A stretch of DNA of 64,000 nucleotides from Microbacterium algeriense (GTDB taxonomy: Bacteria; Actinomycetota; Actinomycetes; Actinomycetales; Microbacteriaceae): NCBI RefSeq assembly GCF_008868005.1, contig NZ_WAAO01000002.1, positions 186,001 through 250,000 on the forward strand. Direction: 5' to 3'. Below are positions 25,738 to 33,370 of the stretch, piece by piece. The notes beneath the pieces were generated by a model that had not been told where the DNA came from, did not search any database, and saw only the letters and a program-made list of their open reading frames with translations. Every line of letters starts with the position of its first letter. The stretch's first letter is position 1. The position numbers and the translations under genes were made by a program.

Positions 25738-27684
25738 TCAATTCCGAAGGTTCTCCGCAGGACGCAGCCGAGCGGCGCGAACGGCAGCCAGCCCGCCTCC
25801 GCCCGCGCCGACGACCAGACCGACGGCTATCGCCAGCGGAAGCAGTGCGACGTCGAAGACGGGCGTCCATCGCTGCGTGATCGTGACCGCGAGGATGGCG
25901 CCCATGCCGAGTACCAGCCCAGCCGCGCCGCCGACGATGCCGATGCCCGCCGACTCCAGGGTGATGAGCCCGCCGATCTGCCGGCTCCGCGCGCCGAGAG
26001 CCTTGCGCATGCCGATCTCGCCGCGGCGAGAATTGAGGGCGAGTAGCGTCGCGTTCATGAGCGCGGCGATCGCCACGATCAGGGCGAGCACTGTGAACGC
26101 CGTGAGCGTCGCCTGAACGCCCTGCTCGATCTGTCCGCGCAGTTGCGCGGAGTCCGTCGGGGCGGCGACCGCGATCTGCTCCGACTCGAAGGCGTTCAGC
26201 GCGGCGGCGAGTTGGGCGGCGACTTGCTGTGCCGCGCCGGGCTGCGTCACCGCGAGCATCGTCACATCGATCGGTCCCCTTGCAGTGAGGTCGTCCCGAG
26301 GCCCGATGACGACCTCCCCCCGGAGCAAGGGCAGGCGCGATGATTCGGTGATGAGGCCCGCGACGACATAGGTGCTGCCGTCGATGTCCACGGTCGGGGC
26401 GGCATCGACGCTGCTGAGCTGCAAGTCCTGTGCGAGGAGGTCTCCCACGAAGACCTCACCCGCCCCGAGCCTCCCGTCATGCCATGCGGCCCCGTCGATG
26501 GACAATCGTGCCGCAGCTGCAACGTCTCCGAAGGCGACGTGCGGCTGGACCTGTCGGGACTCCGCGAACGTCGAAACGGTGCCCACCGAGAGGTCGACGA
26601 CGACCGCGGAGGCCTCGACCCCGCTGAGCTCGTCGACGGTGTCCGCCACCGTCACGAGGGGCAGGGCGTGCGGGAGCGCGGTCGACCAGGTCGCGGAGAC
26701 CTCTCGGTTCACATGTGCGTCGAACGTCGCGGAGACCTGCGCGCGGGCGGACGTCGACAGGCCGAGCGTGGTGATCGTCAATGCTACGGCGATCGCGACG
26801 GCGAGTGTCTGACCGATGGATTGCCGTCTTCGTGACAATAGCGAGGCCCACGTGTCGCGGAGCATGTCGCAGATCCGGACACTCGTCTTCCCGGGACTCC
26901 TCGGGGGGCCTTGGGCTTCTCGTGGGCACGGAGCCGGTGCTGCCACTCCGGCCGGAGCGCGCGTCGGGGGCACGGCGGCATTCGGCCGTGTCGTATCCGA
27001 CACCACCGTTCCGTCGACGATGCGGATGACTCGATGAGCCCGTTGGGCGACCTCGGGGGAGTGCGTGACGACGATGACCGTCGCCCCGTCGCGATGGAGA
27101 CGCTCGAGCTCGTCGAGCACCCGAGCCGCGTTGGCGGAGTCGAGGTTCCCGGTCGGTTCGTCGGCGAGGATCAGCTTCGCCTCGGCGGCGATGGCTCGCG
27201 CGATGGCGATGCGTTGCCGCTGCCCTCCCGACAGGGTCGATGTGCTCTGGTACAAGCGGTCGTCGAGACCGACCGCCGCTGCCGCACGGAGCGCCTTCTC
27301 GCGCCGTTCCGCGCGCGGGGTGCCCCGGTACAGCAGATTCAGTTCGATGCTGTCGACGGCAGGCCGTCCCTCGAGGAGGTGGAATGCCTGGAACACGAAG
27401 CCGATCGTGCGGGCGCGCACGCTCGCCGCCTCCGGTCCGCCGTTGGCGTGCACCGCCTGCCCGTCGAGGTGGTAGGACCCCGACGTGGGGGCGTCGAGAA
27501 GGCCCAGGATGTTCAAGAGGGTCGTCTTTCCGCCTCCCGAGGGACCGATGACGGCGACGAACTCGCCCCGGGGGATGTCGAGGTCTATGCCGCGCAGGGC
27601 TCGGACATCCGGCCGCCCCGCGGCGGAGAACGTCCGCTGCACGCCTCTCATCCGTATCACTGGCTGATCAGCCGACGACGACAC
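25738..27684 (-). CDS. MacB-like ABC transporter, ATPase fused to FtsX-type permease
   Basis: The protein is about 648 residues. Residues about 10-230 are a LolD/MacB-type ATPase: Walker [10 protein letters not shown], signature [14 protein letters not shown], Walker [14 protein letters not shown] and switch His in VVTHSPE. After a Pro-rich linker comes a permease with one N-terminal helix, a large extracytoplasmic domain (about 300-520) and three C-terminal helices with the FtsX-type [13 protein letters not shown] loop. Such transporters do mechanotransmission rather than transmembrane flux. The start is uncertain: GTG 27684 (GGAAG upstream) is used; GTG 27705 and ATG 27651 are alternatives. 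It overlaps the adaptor gene stop. Confidence 0.88.
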   Translation of the reverse strand: MSSSADQPVIRMRGVQRTFSAAGRPDVRALRGIDLDIPRGEFVAVIGPSGGGKTTLLNILGLLDAPTSGSYHLDGQAVHANGGPEAASVRARTIGFVFQAFHLLEGRPAVDSIELNLLYRGTPRAERREKALRAAAAVGLDDRLYQSTSTLSGGQRQRIAIARAIAAEAKLILADEPTGNLDSANAARVLDELERLHRDGATVIVVTHSPEVAQRAHRVIRIVDGTVVSDTTRPNAAVPPTRAPAGVAAPAPCPREAQGPPRSPGKTSVRICDMLRDTWASLLSRRRQSIGQTLAVAIAVALTITTLGLSTSARAQVSATFDAHVNREVSATWSTALPHALPLVTVADTVDELSGVEASAVVVDLSVGTVSTFAESRQVQPHVAFGDVAAAARLSIDGAAWHDGRLGAGEVFVGDLLAQDLQLSSVDAAPTVDIDGSTYVVAGLITESSRLPLLRGEVVIGPRDDLTARGPIDVTMLAVTQPGAAQQVAAQLAAALNAFESEQIAVAAPTDSAQLRGQIEQGVQATLTAFTVLALIVAIAALMNATLLALNSRRGEIGMRKALGARSRQIGGLITLESAGIGIVGGAAGLVLGMGAILAVTITQRWTPVFDVALLPLAIAVGLVVGAGGGGLAAVRAARLRPAENLRN

Positions 27685-28882
27685 GGTCGCCTGCTTCCAG
27701 AGCACGGTCTTCCGTCGGCTTCACAGCGACTTCGCCGTGCACGCTGCCCAGAACGGTGACCGGCACCTCCATGATGGTCCCGTCGTCCTGCTGGGTGCGC
27801 AGAACGGACTTCCCTCGTCCTCGATCGGAGACGGCGAGGACCGGGACGATCAGAGCATCCTCGGCCACGATCTCCTCGATCACCGTCACCTGCGCCCGGC
27901 TCGCAGAGGCGGGCAACGACGTCGCGGGCGTGACGACGAAGGTGACGTCCGATGCGGCGCCGCTGTCCTCCGCCGCGGAAGGGGAGCCAGCGTCGGGCTC
28001 GGCAGTGGCGGTTGGGGTGATATCACCGACCACGCCCCCGATTTCGGCGCCGTCGACCGAGACCGTCGCGCCGTCTCCCGCGCGGACATCACCCAGCTCG
28101 GCGACCGACACCACCACCGTGACGACGAGGTCAGCGGAACCCAGGATGAGATCCGGTCTTCCTTCTTCCGCCACGCGCTGACCGATCTGCACGCCCTGGA
28201 CGACGCGAGCCGACGAGGTGGGGATTGCCACGAGCTCGGTGAGGGGCACGTATTCCCCGGTGGATGGCATCGGAGAGGGGCTGGTGACGGGGGCGTCACC
28301 GCCGCCCTGGCGGTCCTTCTCTGTGTCCGTGGTACTGCGACTGGCGGCGTCGTAGCCGCTGTCCCGGTACCACCGCCGGACGGCCGCGGCCGTCTCAGCC
28401 CCGTAGCGCCCGTCCGGTTTCACCGGATAAGACCGCGCCGCCAGTGCGATCTGCAGCGCTTCGACATCCGGTCCTCGATCGCCAGGACCTATGTCGCGAT
28501 AAAAAGCGAAAGGTGTGTGCACCCCGAACACCGGTCGCCCATTGACCTCGGTGAGCAACTGCCCCGACGCCGTGGAGGCTCCCGCTTCCAGCGGGTGCCC
28601 GGTGACAACCGCGATCGATGTCTCGGGGATCGGGAGCAATGTCACGGGGGTCTGCAGCGAGGGGCCGACGTGGCCGGTGAACCTCATCTCCTCAGCCAGC
28701 GTGCCGTGGGTCACCTCCGCGAGCACCGGGCCGGGTGATGGGGCCTTGGCATTCGCCTCGTGCTGTGCGGATGACTGGAACTGGGCGGCGAACCAGAATC
28801 CGGCTCCCAGGACCGCGATGATCGCCGTCACCGCGGCCGGTGCGATAAGACGGGATCGGCCGAGTGGCTTTTGGGGCCTCAT
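27668..28882 (-). CDS. MacA/HlyD-like adaptor with embedded peptidoglycan-binding domain
   Basis: The 404-residue protein has one N-terminal anchor helix (about 12-33), short Pro-rich spacer, a first barrel-type segment, a PG_binding_1 domain (about 130-175; DIGPGDRGPDVEALQIALAA, then DGRYGAETAAAVRRWY), a linker, and C-terminal adaptor barrels (SVAELGDVRAGDGATVSVDG; VLGSVHGEVAVKPT...[10 protein letters not shown]). The coiled-coil hairpin of Gram-negative MacA is missing and the wall-binding domain occupies its place. I infer that it links the MacB-like transporter to peptidoglycan. It overlaps the lipoprotein gene by four bases. Confidence 0.85.
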   Translation of the reverse strand: MRPQKPLGRSRLIAPAAVTAIIAVLGAGFWFAAQFQSSAQHEANAKAPSPGPVLAEVTHGTLAEEMRFTGHVGPSLQTPVTLLPIPETSIAVVTGHPLEAGASTASGQLLTEVNGRPVFGVHTPFAFYRDIGPGDRGPDVEALQIALAARSYPVKPDGRYGAETAAAVRRWYRDSGYDAASRSTTDTEKDRQGGGDAPVTSPSPMPSTGEYVPLTELVAIPTSSARVVQGVQIGQRVAEEGRPDLILGSADLVVTVVVSVAELGDVRAGDGATVSVDGAEIGGVVGDITPTATAEPDAGSPSAAEDSGAASDVTFVVTPATSLPASASRAQVTVIEEIVAEDALIVPVLAVSDRGRGKSVLRTQQDDGTIMEVPVTVLGSVHGEVAVKPTEDRALEAGDRVVVG

Positions 28883-29790
28883 GGTGCCTTCGGTGCGTTC
28901 TCAGCCACGATCGTGAGCAGCTTCGCCTTGCGTTCGGCGGCCGCCTCGCGGATGCGGTCGAGCTTGTCGCGGTTCTGATCGACGAGGTTCTGCTGTTCAT
29001 CCCAGCTCCTCTCGTACTTGGTGCCGGCGAGGCCGCTGGAATCGCGGCATTCCGCGTCGGCCATCGCGACGGCGATCTCCTCGGCGGAAGGCGTGCCGGT
29101 ACCGTCTGCGGTGTCGCCCCAGGCCGTCGCGGCGGATCTCGGAGGCATTTCGGTCCAGGGGTCGCGAATCGACCGCAGCGAAAAGCTCACGAGCGGTTCG
29201 AGGCAATCGCGCCACTGGGCCGTCGCCTCGATCACCGCTGGATCCTGTAGGACCACCTCCTCCGCCTGAAGCGCCAAGCCGGAGAGATAGTTGACTCCGT
29301 CGAATGTGGTCGTGAACTCGGCATCGACGGTCCTCACCTCATCGGTGCAATGGAGCAGGATCTCGTCCAGTTCCGCATCGGGGAAGAAGGCGTCTGCGGT
29401 CGTGGCGAACTCCTCCCATAGCCGCGCGCTCTCCGGATCCGCTGGCGGGGCCAGCCGATAGCCCCACTGCCGGGCGATGTCCAGGGTGAACAGTCGCAGT
29501 CCCGTGGTGTTGACGTTCTCCGCCTGCGGGAAATCGGTGTTCTGCCAGGGCACGGGCCAGTCACGTCCCTGCGCGCGCACACACTTCGCGATCTGCAGTT
29601 GCTCTGCGTAGTTGTCGAGTTCGGGGGAGTACACGTAGAACTCGTCGAGCGGCATCGTCCACAGGGCCTGGTTCCGCACTCTCTCACCGGTCTGGAGCGC
29701 TGCGGGGGTGCAGCCGACGGCACCCGCGGTGAGGACGACAGCGAGCGTCAGCAGAGCCCAGCGCCTTCGGCACACGCACCGGTGCTTCAC
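28879..29790 (-). CDS. Lipoprotein of unknown function in ABC transporter operon
   Basis: The 303-residue protein has a basic N-terminus, hydrophobic h-region (about 11-25) and lipobox AVGC with lipidated Cys27. The mature part is acidic and helical, with paired Cys residues (in QIAKCVRAQG, LLHCTDEV, QWRDCLEPL, ADAECRDSS) that could form two disulfides, and a charged C-terminal helix (about 262-300) likely to coil. I recognise no enzymatic family. Its place between the small I36-like protein and the adaptor, with four-base overlaps on both sides, suggests a periplasm-side component of the same transport machine. G+C is below the window average. Confidence 0.75.
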   Translation of the reverse strand: MKHRCVCRRRWALLTLAVVLTAGAVGCTPAALQTGERVRNQALWTMPLDEFYVYSPELDNYAEQLQIAKCVRAQGRDWPVPWQNTDFPQAENVNTTGLRLFTLDIARQWGYRLAPPADPESARLWEEFATTADAFFPDAELDEILLHCTDEVRTVDAEFTTTFDGVNYLSGLALQAEEVVLQDPAVIEATAQWRDCLEPLVSFSLRSIRDPWTEMPPRSAATAWGDTADGTGTPSAEEIAVAMADAECRDSSGLAGTKYERSWDEQQNLVDQNRDKLDRIREAAAERKAKLLTIVAENAPKAP

Positions 29791-30083
29791 AGGCAGAGAG
29801 CCGAACCGGAACCGCTGCGGGTCGTATCGAAGTAGCCGGACTCGGCGTTGTCATTGAAGCTCAGCGTTCCGAGGTTCGGCACGCCCGTCCCTTTCGGGAA
29901 GGAGATCGATCTTCCCGTCTTGTATGTCCCCGCGTAGAGGTAGGACGCCTGATAGCGACCGTTGTTGAAGGCGGACGAGGCAACGTTCTTGTACGACCGC
30001 CAGCCGATGTACATGTCGTCGGCGCAGTTCGCGGCTTGCACCCGTGCGCGTTGCCAGAGCCCAGGACTGTTGATTGTGACCAC
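29787..30083 (-). CDS. Small I36/beta-gamma-crystallin-like protein, first gene of the ABC operon
   Basis: The 98-residue protein's C-terminal 55 residues resemble peptidase-inhibitor I36/beta-gamma-crystallin modules: YLYAGTYKTGRSISF, GVPNLGTLSFND, then a Ser-rich end with a terminal Cys. Cys20 and Cys97 could form one disulfide. No Sec or Tat signal is present: the start MVTINSPGLWQRARVQAA lacks a hydrophobic core, and an in-frame TGA lies 13 bases upstream of GTG 30083, so a longer N-terminus is excluded unless there is a frameshift. Stop overlaps the lipoprotein ATG. It could be the exported cargo or a broken secreted protein. Fold assignment is by eye. Confidence 0.6.
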   Translation of the reverse strand: MVTINSPGLWQRARVQAANCADDMYIGWRSYKNVASSAFNNGRYQASYLYAGTYKTGRSISFPKGTGVPNLGTLSFNDNAESGYFDTTRSGSGSALCL

Positions 30084-30105
30084 AGTTCCCTCATCTCAAT
30101 AGCGT

Positions 30106-30117
30106 GTAACACGTTAC
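30106..30117. promoter_or_regulatory. Perfect palindrome upstream of the ABC operon
   Basis: GTAAC-AC-GTTAC (30106-30117) is an exact inverted repeat 23 bases before the first start codon of the operon. A second, wider repeat AGCGTG...CACGCT (30101-30106 and 30120-30125) surrounds it. The form is typical of TetR- or GntR-type operators, but no regulator gene adjoins it. Confidence 0.5.
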
Positions 30118-30178
30118 CACCACGCTAACGCGCGTCAGAAGAGTCCGCTAGGGGAGCGCTGCTTGTGTAAGCAGAGGA

Positions 30179-30209
30179 GCGCGTGCCGCGGATGATCCGC
30201 AACACGCGC
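30179..30209 (-). terminator. Hairpin after the rhlE-type helicase gene
   Basis: GCGCGTG (30179-30185) pairs with CACGCGC (30203-30209), and GCGGAT-g-ATCCGC is nested inside. It begins 21 bases downstream of the helicase stop on the minus strand. The expected T-run is absent. It probably separates the helicase from the ABC operon. Confidence 0.5.
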
Positions 30210-30229
30210 CCCTCACTAGTGCTCAGGAG

Positions 30230-31750
30230 TCAAGCGCCCGCGACGGGAGCGGCGCCCGCGCCGGAACCGCCGCGGCGGCGACGGCGACGACGTGCGGGGG
30301 CGGGCTTGCCGTCGTGGTGCTCCTTGCCCGCGCCGTCGTGGGTGCCGGCGCCTTCCGCGTCACGGTCAGCCGGAGCGGAGGACTGGCCCTCGCCGGAGGT
30401 GTTGTCGGTCGCGCCTTCGGCGAACGTCGAGCCGACGGGCGTCGATGCTCCACGGCGACGGCGACGGCGACGCGTCCCGCCTTCGTCCGTGCCCTGCTCC
30501 GCCGCGTCCGCTGCCCTCTCCGGTCGGCGCGTGCGCTCGGTCTTCACGGCCTGCGTCTTCGGTGCCGAGACCAGTCGACCCTTCGTGCCCTGGGGGATGT
30601 CGAGGTCCTCGTACAGGTGCGGGCTCGACGAGTAGGTCTCGATCGGCTCGGGCTGGCCGAACTCCAGTGCGCGGTTGATCAGGGCCCACTTGTGCAGGTC
30701 CTCCCAATCGACGAACGTGACGGCGATGCCGGTCTTGCCGGCGCGTCCCGTGCGGCCGGCACGGTGCAGGTAGGTCTTCTCCTCGTCGGGGATCGTGTGG
30801 TTGATGACGTGGGTCACGTCGTCCACATCGATACCGCGGGCGGCGACGTCGGTCGCCACGAGGACATCGCGCTTGCCGGCCTTGAACGCCGCCATGGAGC
30901 GCTCGCGCTGGTCCTGGCCCATGTCGCCGTGGACACCGCCCACGTTGAAGCCGCGGTCGTTGAGCTCGTCGACCAGTCGCTGAGCAGCGCGCTTCGTGCG
31001 GGTGAAGATGACCGTCTTGCCGCGCCCCTCCGCCTGCAGGATGCGGGCGATGACCTCGTCCTTGTCCATCGAGTGCGCCCGGTACACCAGGTGCTTGATG
31101 TTTGCCTGCGTGAGCCCCTCGTCGGGGTCGTTGGCGCGGATGTGGATCGGGTTCGTCATGAAGCGACGCGCGAGCGCGACGATCGGGCCGGGCATGGTGG
31201 CCGAGAACAGCTGCGTGTGACGGACCGCCGGGACCTTCTGGAAGATCTTCTCGATGTCGGCGAGGAAGCCGAGGTCGAGCATCTTGTCCGCCTCGTCCAG
31301 AACGACCTCGGTCGCGTTCGACAGGTCGAGCAGGCGCTGGCCGGCGAGGTCGATCAGACGTCCGGGCGTGCCGACGACGATCTGCGCGCCCGCCTTGAGC
31401 TGGTCGATCTGGCCCTCGTACGCCTTCCCGCCGTAGATGGCGACGACGCTCGTGGAACGGTTGCTCGTCAGCAGGTCGATGTCCTCGTAGACCTGCACCG
31501 CGAGTTCACGCGTCGGCACCACGATGAGCGCCTTGACGCCGTGCTCCGGGTCCTTGCCGAGGCGCTGGACCACGGGGATGCCGAAGCCGAAGGTCTTGCC
31601 GGTTCCGGTCTTGGCCTGTCCGATGATGTCCTGGCCGGGGAGGCCGAGCGGGATGGTCTGCTCCTGGATCGGGAAGGCGTCGACGATGCCCTTCGCGGCG
31701 AGTGCGTCGACGATGTCCTGATCGATGCCGAGATCAGCGAATGTTGTCAC
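30230..31750 (-). CDS. rhlE: DEAD-box RNA helicase (RhlE/CsdA-like)
   Basis: The 506-residue DEAD-box helicase has motifs FPIQEQTIP, AKTGTGKT, PTRELAVQ, VLDEADKM, SAT, and HRAGRTGRAG. The C-terminal 130 residues are low-complexity with two poly-Arg runs, likely RNA-binding. The GTG start (31750) gives VTTFADLGIDQ; the in-frame extension upstream is not protein-like. It is divergent from a ferritin-like gene, the same pairing as rhlE/Rv3210c in mycobacteria (from memory), which is the basis for the symbol. The leader carries a TAGGCT -10 (reverse complement of 31861-31866). Confidence 0.9.
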   Translation of the reverse strand: MTTFADLGIDQDIVDALAAKGIVDAFPIQEQTIPLGLPGQDIIGQAKTGTGKTFGFGIPVVQRLGKDPEHGVKALIVVPTRELAVQVYEDIDLLTSNRSTSVVAIYGGKAYEGQIDQLKAGAQIVVGTPGRLIDLAGQRLLDLSNATEVVLDEADKMLDLGFLADIEKIFQKVPAVRHTQLFSATMPGPIVALARRFMTNPIHIRANDPDEGLTQANIKHLVYRAHSMDKDEVIARILQAEGRGKTVIFTRTKRAAQRLVDELNDRGFNVGGVHGDMGQDQRERSMAAFKAGKRDVLVATDVAARGIDVDDVTHVINHTIPDEEKTYLHRAGRTGRAGKTGIAVTFVDWEDLHKWALINRALEFGQPEPIETYSSSPHLYEDLDIPQGTKGRLVSAPKTQAVKTERTRRPERAADAAEQGTDEGGTRRRRRRRGASTPVGSTFAEGATDNTSGEGQSSAPADRDAEGAGTHDGAGKEHHDGKPAPARRRRRRRGGSGAGAAPVAGA

Positions 31751-31866
31751 TTTATTCAGATTGCCTGTCCGGCGACCCTGCGGGATCGCCACGTAAACGG
31801 AGCCACGCCGTCTCTTGTGCCACAGGCGCGGGGCCCCGCTCCGACGGCGGGGACACGCCCAGCCTA
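31751..31866 (-). promoter_or_regulatory. Promoter and about 100-base leader of the rhlE-type gene
   Basis: TAGGCT (reverse complement of 31861-31866) predicts a transcript starting near 31854, leaving about 100 bases before GTG 31750. A GGCGA...TCGCC hairpin with an inner CCC/GGG pair lies about 20 bases before the start, close enough to affect ribosome access. No convincing Shine-Dalgarno is visible. The regulatory role is inferred. Confidence 0.4.
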
Positions 31867-31946
31867 CCCGAGGGGGCCCGTCGCCCAGGAAGAGCGGGCG
31901 CGCACGGGTATTGTGAACCAGGTGGTGAACTCGGGAGGACGACCTC

Positions 31947-32660
31947 GTGGTTAAGTGGTTCTGGCAGCGCGACGCCGCGCCCCGACGCACCCTCTCCCTT
32001 CGCAGCAGAGGCGAGCAGGGAGATGCGACCCGTATCGACTTCGCCGAGCTGGCGCCGGAGCTCAACCGCTTCCTCGGGCAGGCCGCGTACCTGCAGCTGG
32101 GGTACTTCGAGACGCTGACGCGCCTGATCCGCGCCACGCCGGAGCTGACAGAGAAGGAGTCGCTCTCCCGGGCGGCCGGCGCGGCACTGACCAAGCACCG
32201 CGGGATCGTCGATCTCATCGCCGAGCGCGGTGACGATCCGACGCAGCTCATGCTGCCGTTCCGGGAGAACCTCGACGCCTTCCGGCGCAAGACCATCGGA
32301 GCTCGGCCGCGCGAGACGCTGCTGGCCGTCTACATCACGGCGGGCATGCTCGACGACTTCTATCTCGCGCTCGCCTCCAGCTACGGCGACACGGGCCGTC
32401 GCGTGGCGGAGATCCTCCGTGAGGACGACGCAAGGCACGAGATCGTGGCGATCATCCAGGAGACCATCGAGAGCGACGAGGAGTGGCGTTCGCTGCTGTC
32501 GATGTGGGCGCGGCGGCTGGTCGGCGACACGATCCTGGTGTGCCGCTCCGCGCTGCGGCCGGAGGTGCTCGCCGTGGAGGAGGAGCGCATCGAGCCGGTC
32601 TACACCGAGCTCATGGGCGCGCATGCACGACGCATGGACGCGATGGGACTCGCCTCCTAG
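31947..32660 (+). CDS. Ferritin-like-fold protein
   Basis: The 237-residue all-helical protein has the ferritin-like domain found next to RhlE in actinobacteria. Candidate helices carry ELNRFLGQAAYLQLGYFETL, a KHRGIVDLIAERG segment, and a second pair with DDFYLALASSYGD and EDDARHEIVAIIQE (E/D and H residues that could bind metal, though the canonical ExxH pair is incomplete). Biochemical role is unknown. GTG 31947 has GGGAGG at about 31934. Divergent from the helicase. Confidence 0.78.
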   Translation: MVKWFWQRDAAPRRTLSLRSRGEQGDATRIDFAELAPELNRFLGQAAYLQLGYFETLTRLIRATPELTEKESLSRAAGAALTKHRGIVDLIAERGDDPTQLMLPFRENLDAFRRKTIGARPRETLLAVYITAGMLDDFYLALASSYGDTGRRVAEILREDDARHEIVAIIQETIESDEEWRSLLSMWARRLVGDTILVCRSALRPEVLAVEEERIEPVYTELMGAHARRMDAMGLAS

Positions 32661-32682
32661 ACGCCCCTGCCTCGACGGCGGG

Positions 32683-32970
32683 TCAGATCCCGAGCGCCGC
32701 GCGCGCCGCAGCGTCCGAACGACGGCGGATGCCGGTGATCGCAGCCGTCGCGAGCGCGGAGACGGCCGCGGCACCCAGGGTGGTCGCGAGCCACAGCCAG
32801 ACGCTGTCCTCGCCCACGCCGGCCCACTGCAGGCCCGTGTAGGCGATTGCCGAGACCGCTGTCGCGATCGCGGGTGCGAGAGCGACGCCGCGCAGCTCGC
32901 GTCCGCCGATCAGGAAGTGGACGGCGATGCCCAGTGCGCACGCGGCGATGAGCGCGAGGAGGATGTACAT
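32683..32970 (-). CDS. Small three-helix membrane protein
   Basis: The 95-residue protein has three hydrophobic helices (about 2-19, 29-48 and 58-79) and a short basic C-terminus with RRRSDAAARAALGI. No named family is recognised. It starts seven bases after the DUF3107 stop on the same strand, so the two are probably co-transcribed. Third-position G+C is normal for the window, supporting it as a real gene. Confidence 0.75.
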   Translation of the reverse strand: MYILLALIAACALGIAVHFLIGGRELRGVALAPAIATAVSAIAYTGLQWAGVGEDSVWLWLATTLGAAAVSALATAAITGIRRRSDAAARAALGI

Positions 32971-32977
32971 CGGCGGG

Positions 32978-33202
32978 TCAGGCGACGAAGCCCACGCGAC
33001 GCGATTCCTCGGTTCCCAGCTCGATGTACGCGAGGTTCGCGGTGGGGACGATGTACGAGTTCCCCTTCACATCGGCGAAGCTCAGGTGGGTCGCGCTCTG
33101 CTCCAGCGCCGCGGCGACCTGGGTGCGGACCTCGTCGGCGCTCGTGCTGGTGTCGAAGCTCAGCTCGCGGCCGGTGTTGATGATGCCGATGCGGATTTCC
33201 AC
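32978..33202 (-). CDS. DUF3107 family protein
   Basis: The 74-residue protein, MEIRIGIINTGRELSF through ADVKGNSYIVPTANLAYIELG, is the DUF3107 family (Rv3208A/TB9.4-like), a small conserved actinobacterial protein of unknown role. GTG 33202 is used because AAGGAG (reverse complement of 33208-33213) lies five bases upstream. A TAGAGT box (reverse complement of 33235-33240) could be the -10. Confidence 0.88.
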   Translation of the reverse strand: MEIRIGIINTGRELSFDTSTSADEVRTQVAAALEQSATHLSFADVKGNSYIVPTANLAYIELGTEESRRVGFVA

Positions 33203-33304
33203 GCGTGCTCCTTGAAGTTCGGGGACTGGGGCAACTCTATCGCGCACGCGCCCGGCGGGATCGGCCGCCATCGCCGGTTTCGCCCTGAGCGCACAGATGC
33301 CGAG

Positions 33305-33336
33305 GTGCTCCCTCGGCAGCCCCGCGTCGGGAGCAC
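33305..33336. repeat. Inverted repeat upstream of adnA
   Basis: Perfect 8-base arms GTGCTCCC (33305-33312) and GGGAGCAC (33329-33336) flank a 16-base loop, 22 bases before the adnA -10 box (TAGCGT, 33358-33363). It could be an operator or a weak terminator protecting adnA. There is no LexA-box resemblance. Confidence 0.45.
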
Positions 33337-33370
33337 GAGGATGTCCGCGCGTCCGGATAGCGTGGAGGGC

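Noticed and set aside
29787..30083. Lactococcin 972-type bacteriocin
   Set aside because: The gene neighbourhood (small protein plus ABC transporter) is suggestive, but the tail lacks the W/Y-rich, His-spaced lactococcin 972 pattern and the partner is a MacB fusion rather than the usual integral membrane protein and separate ATPase.
33203..33370. SOS (LexA) box upstream of adnA
   Set aside because: No TCGAAC-N4-GTTCGA-like sequence is present in the gap.
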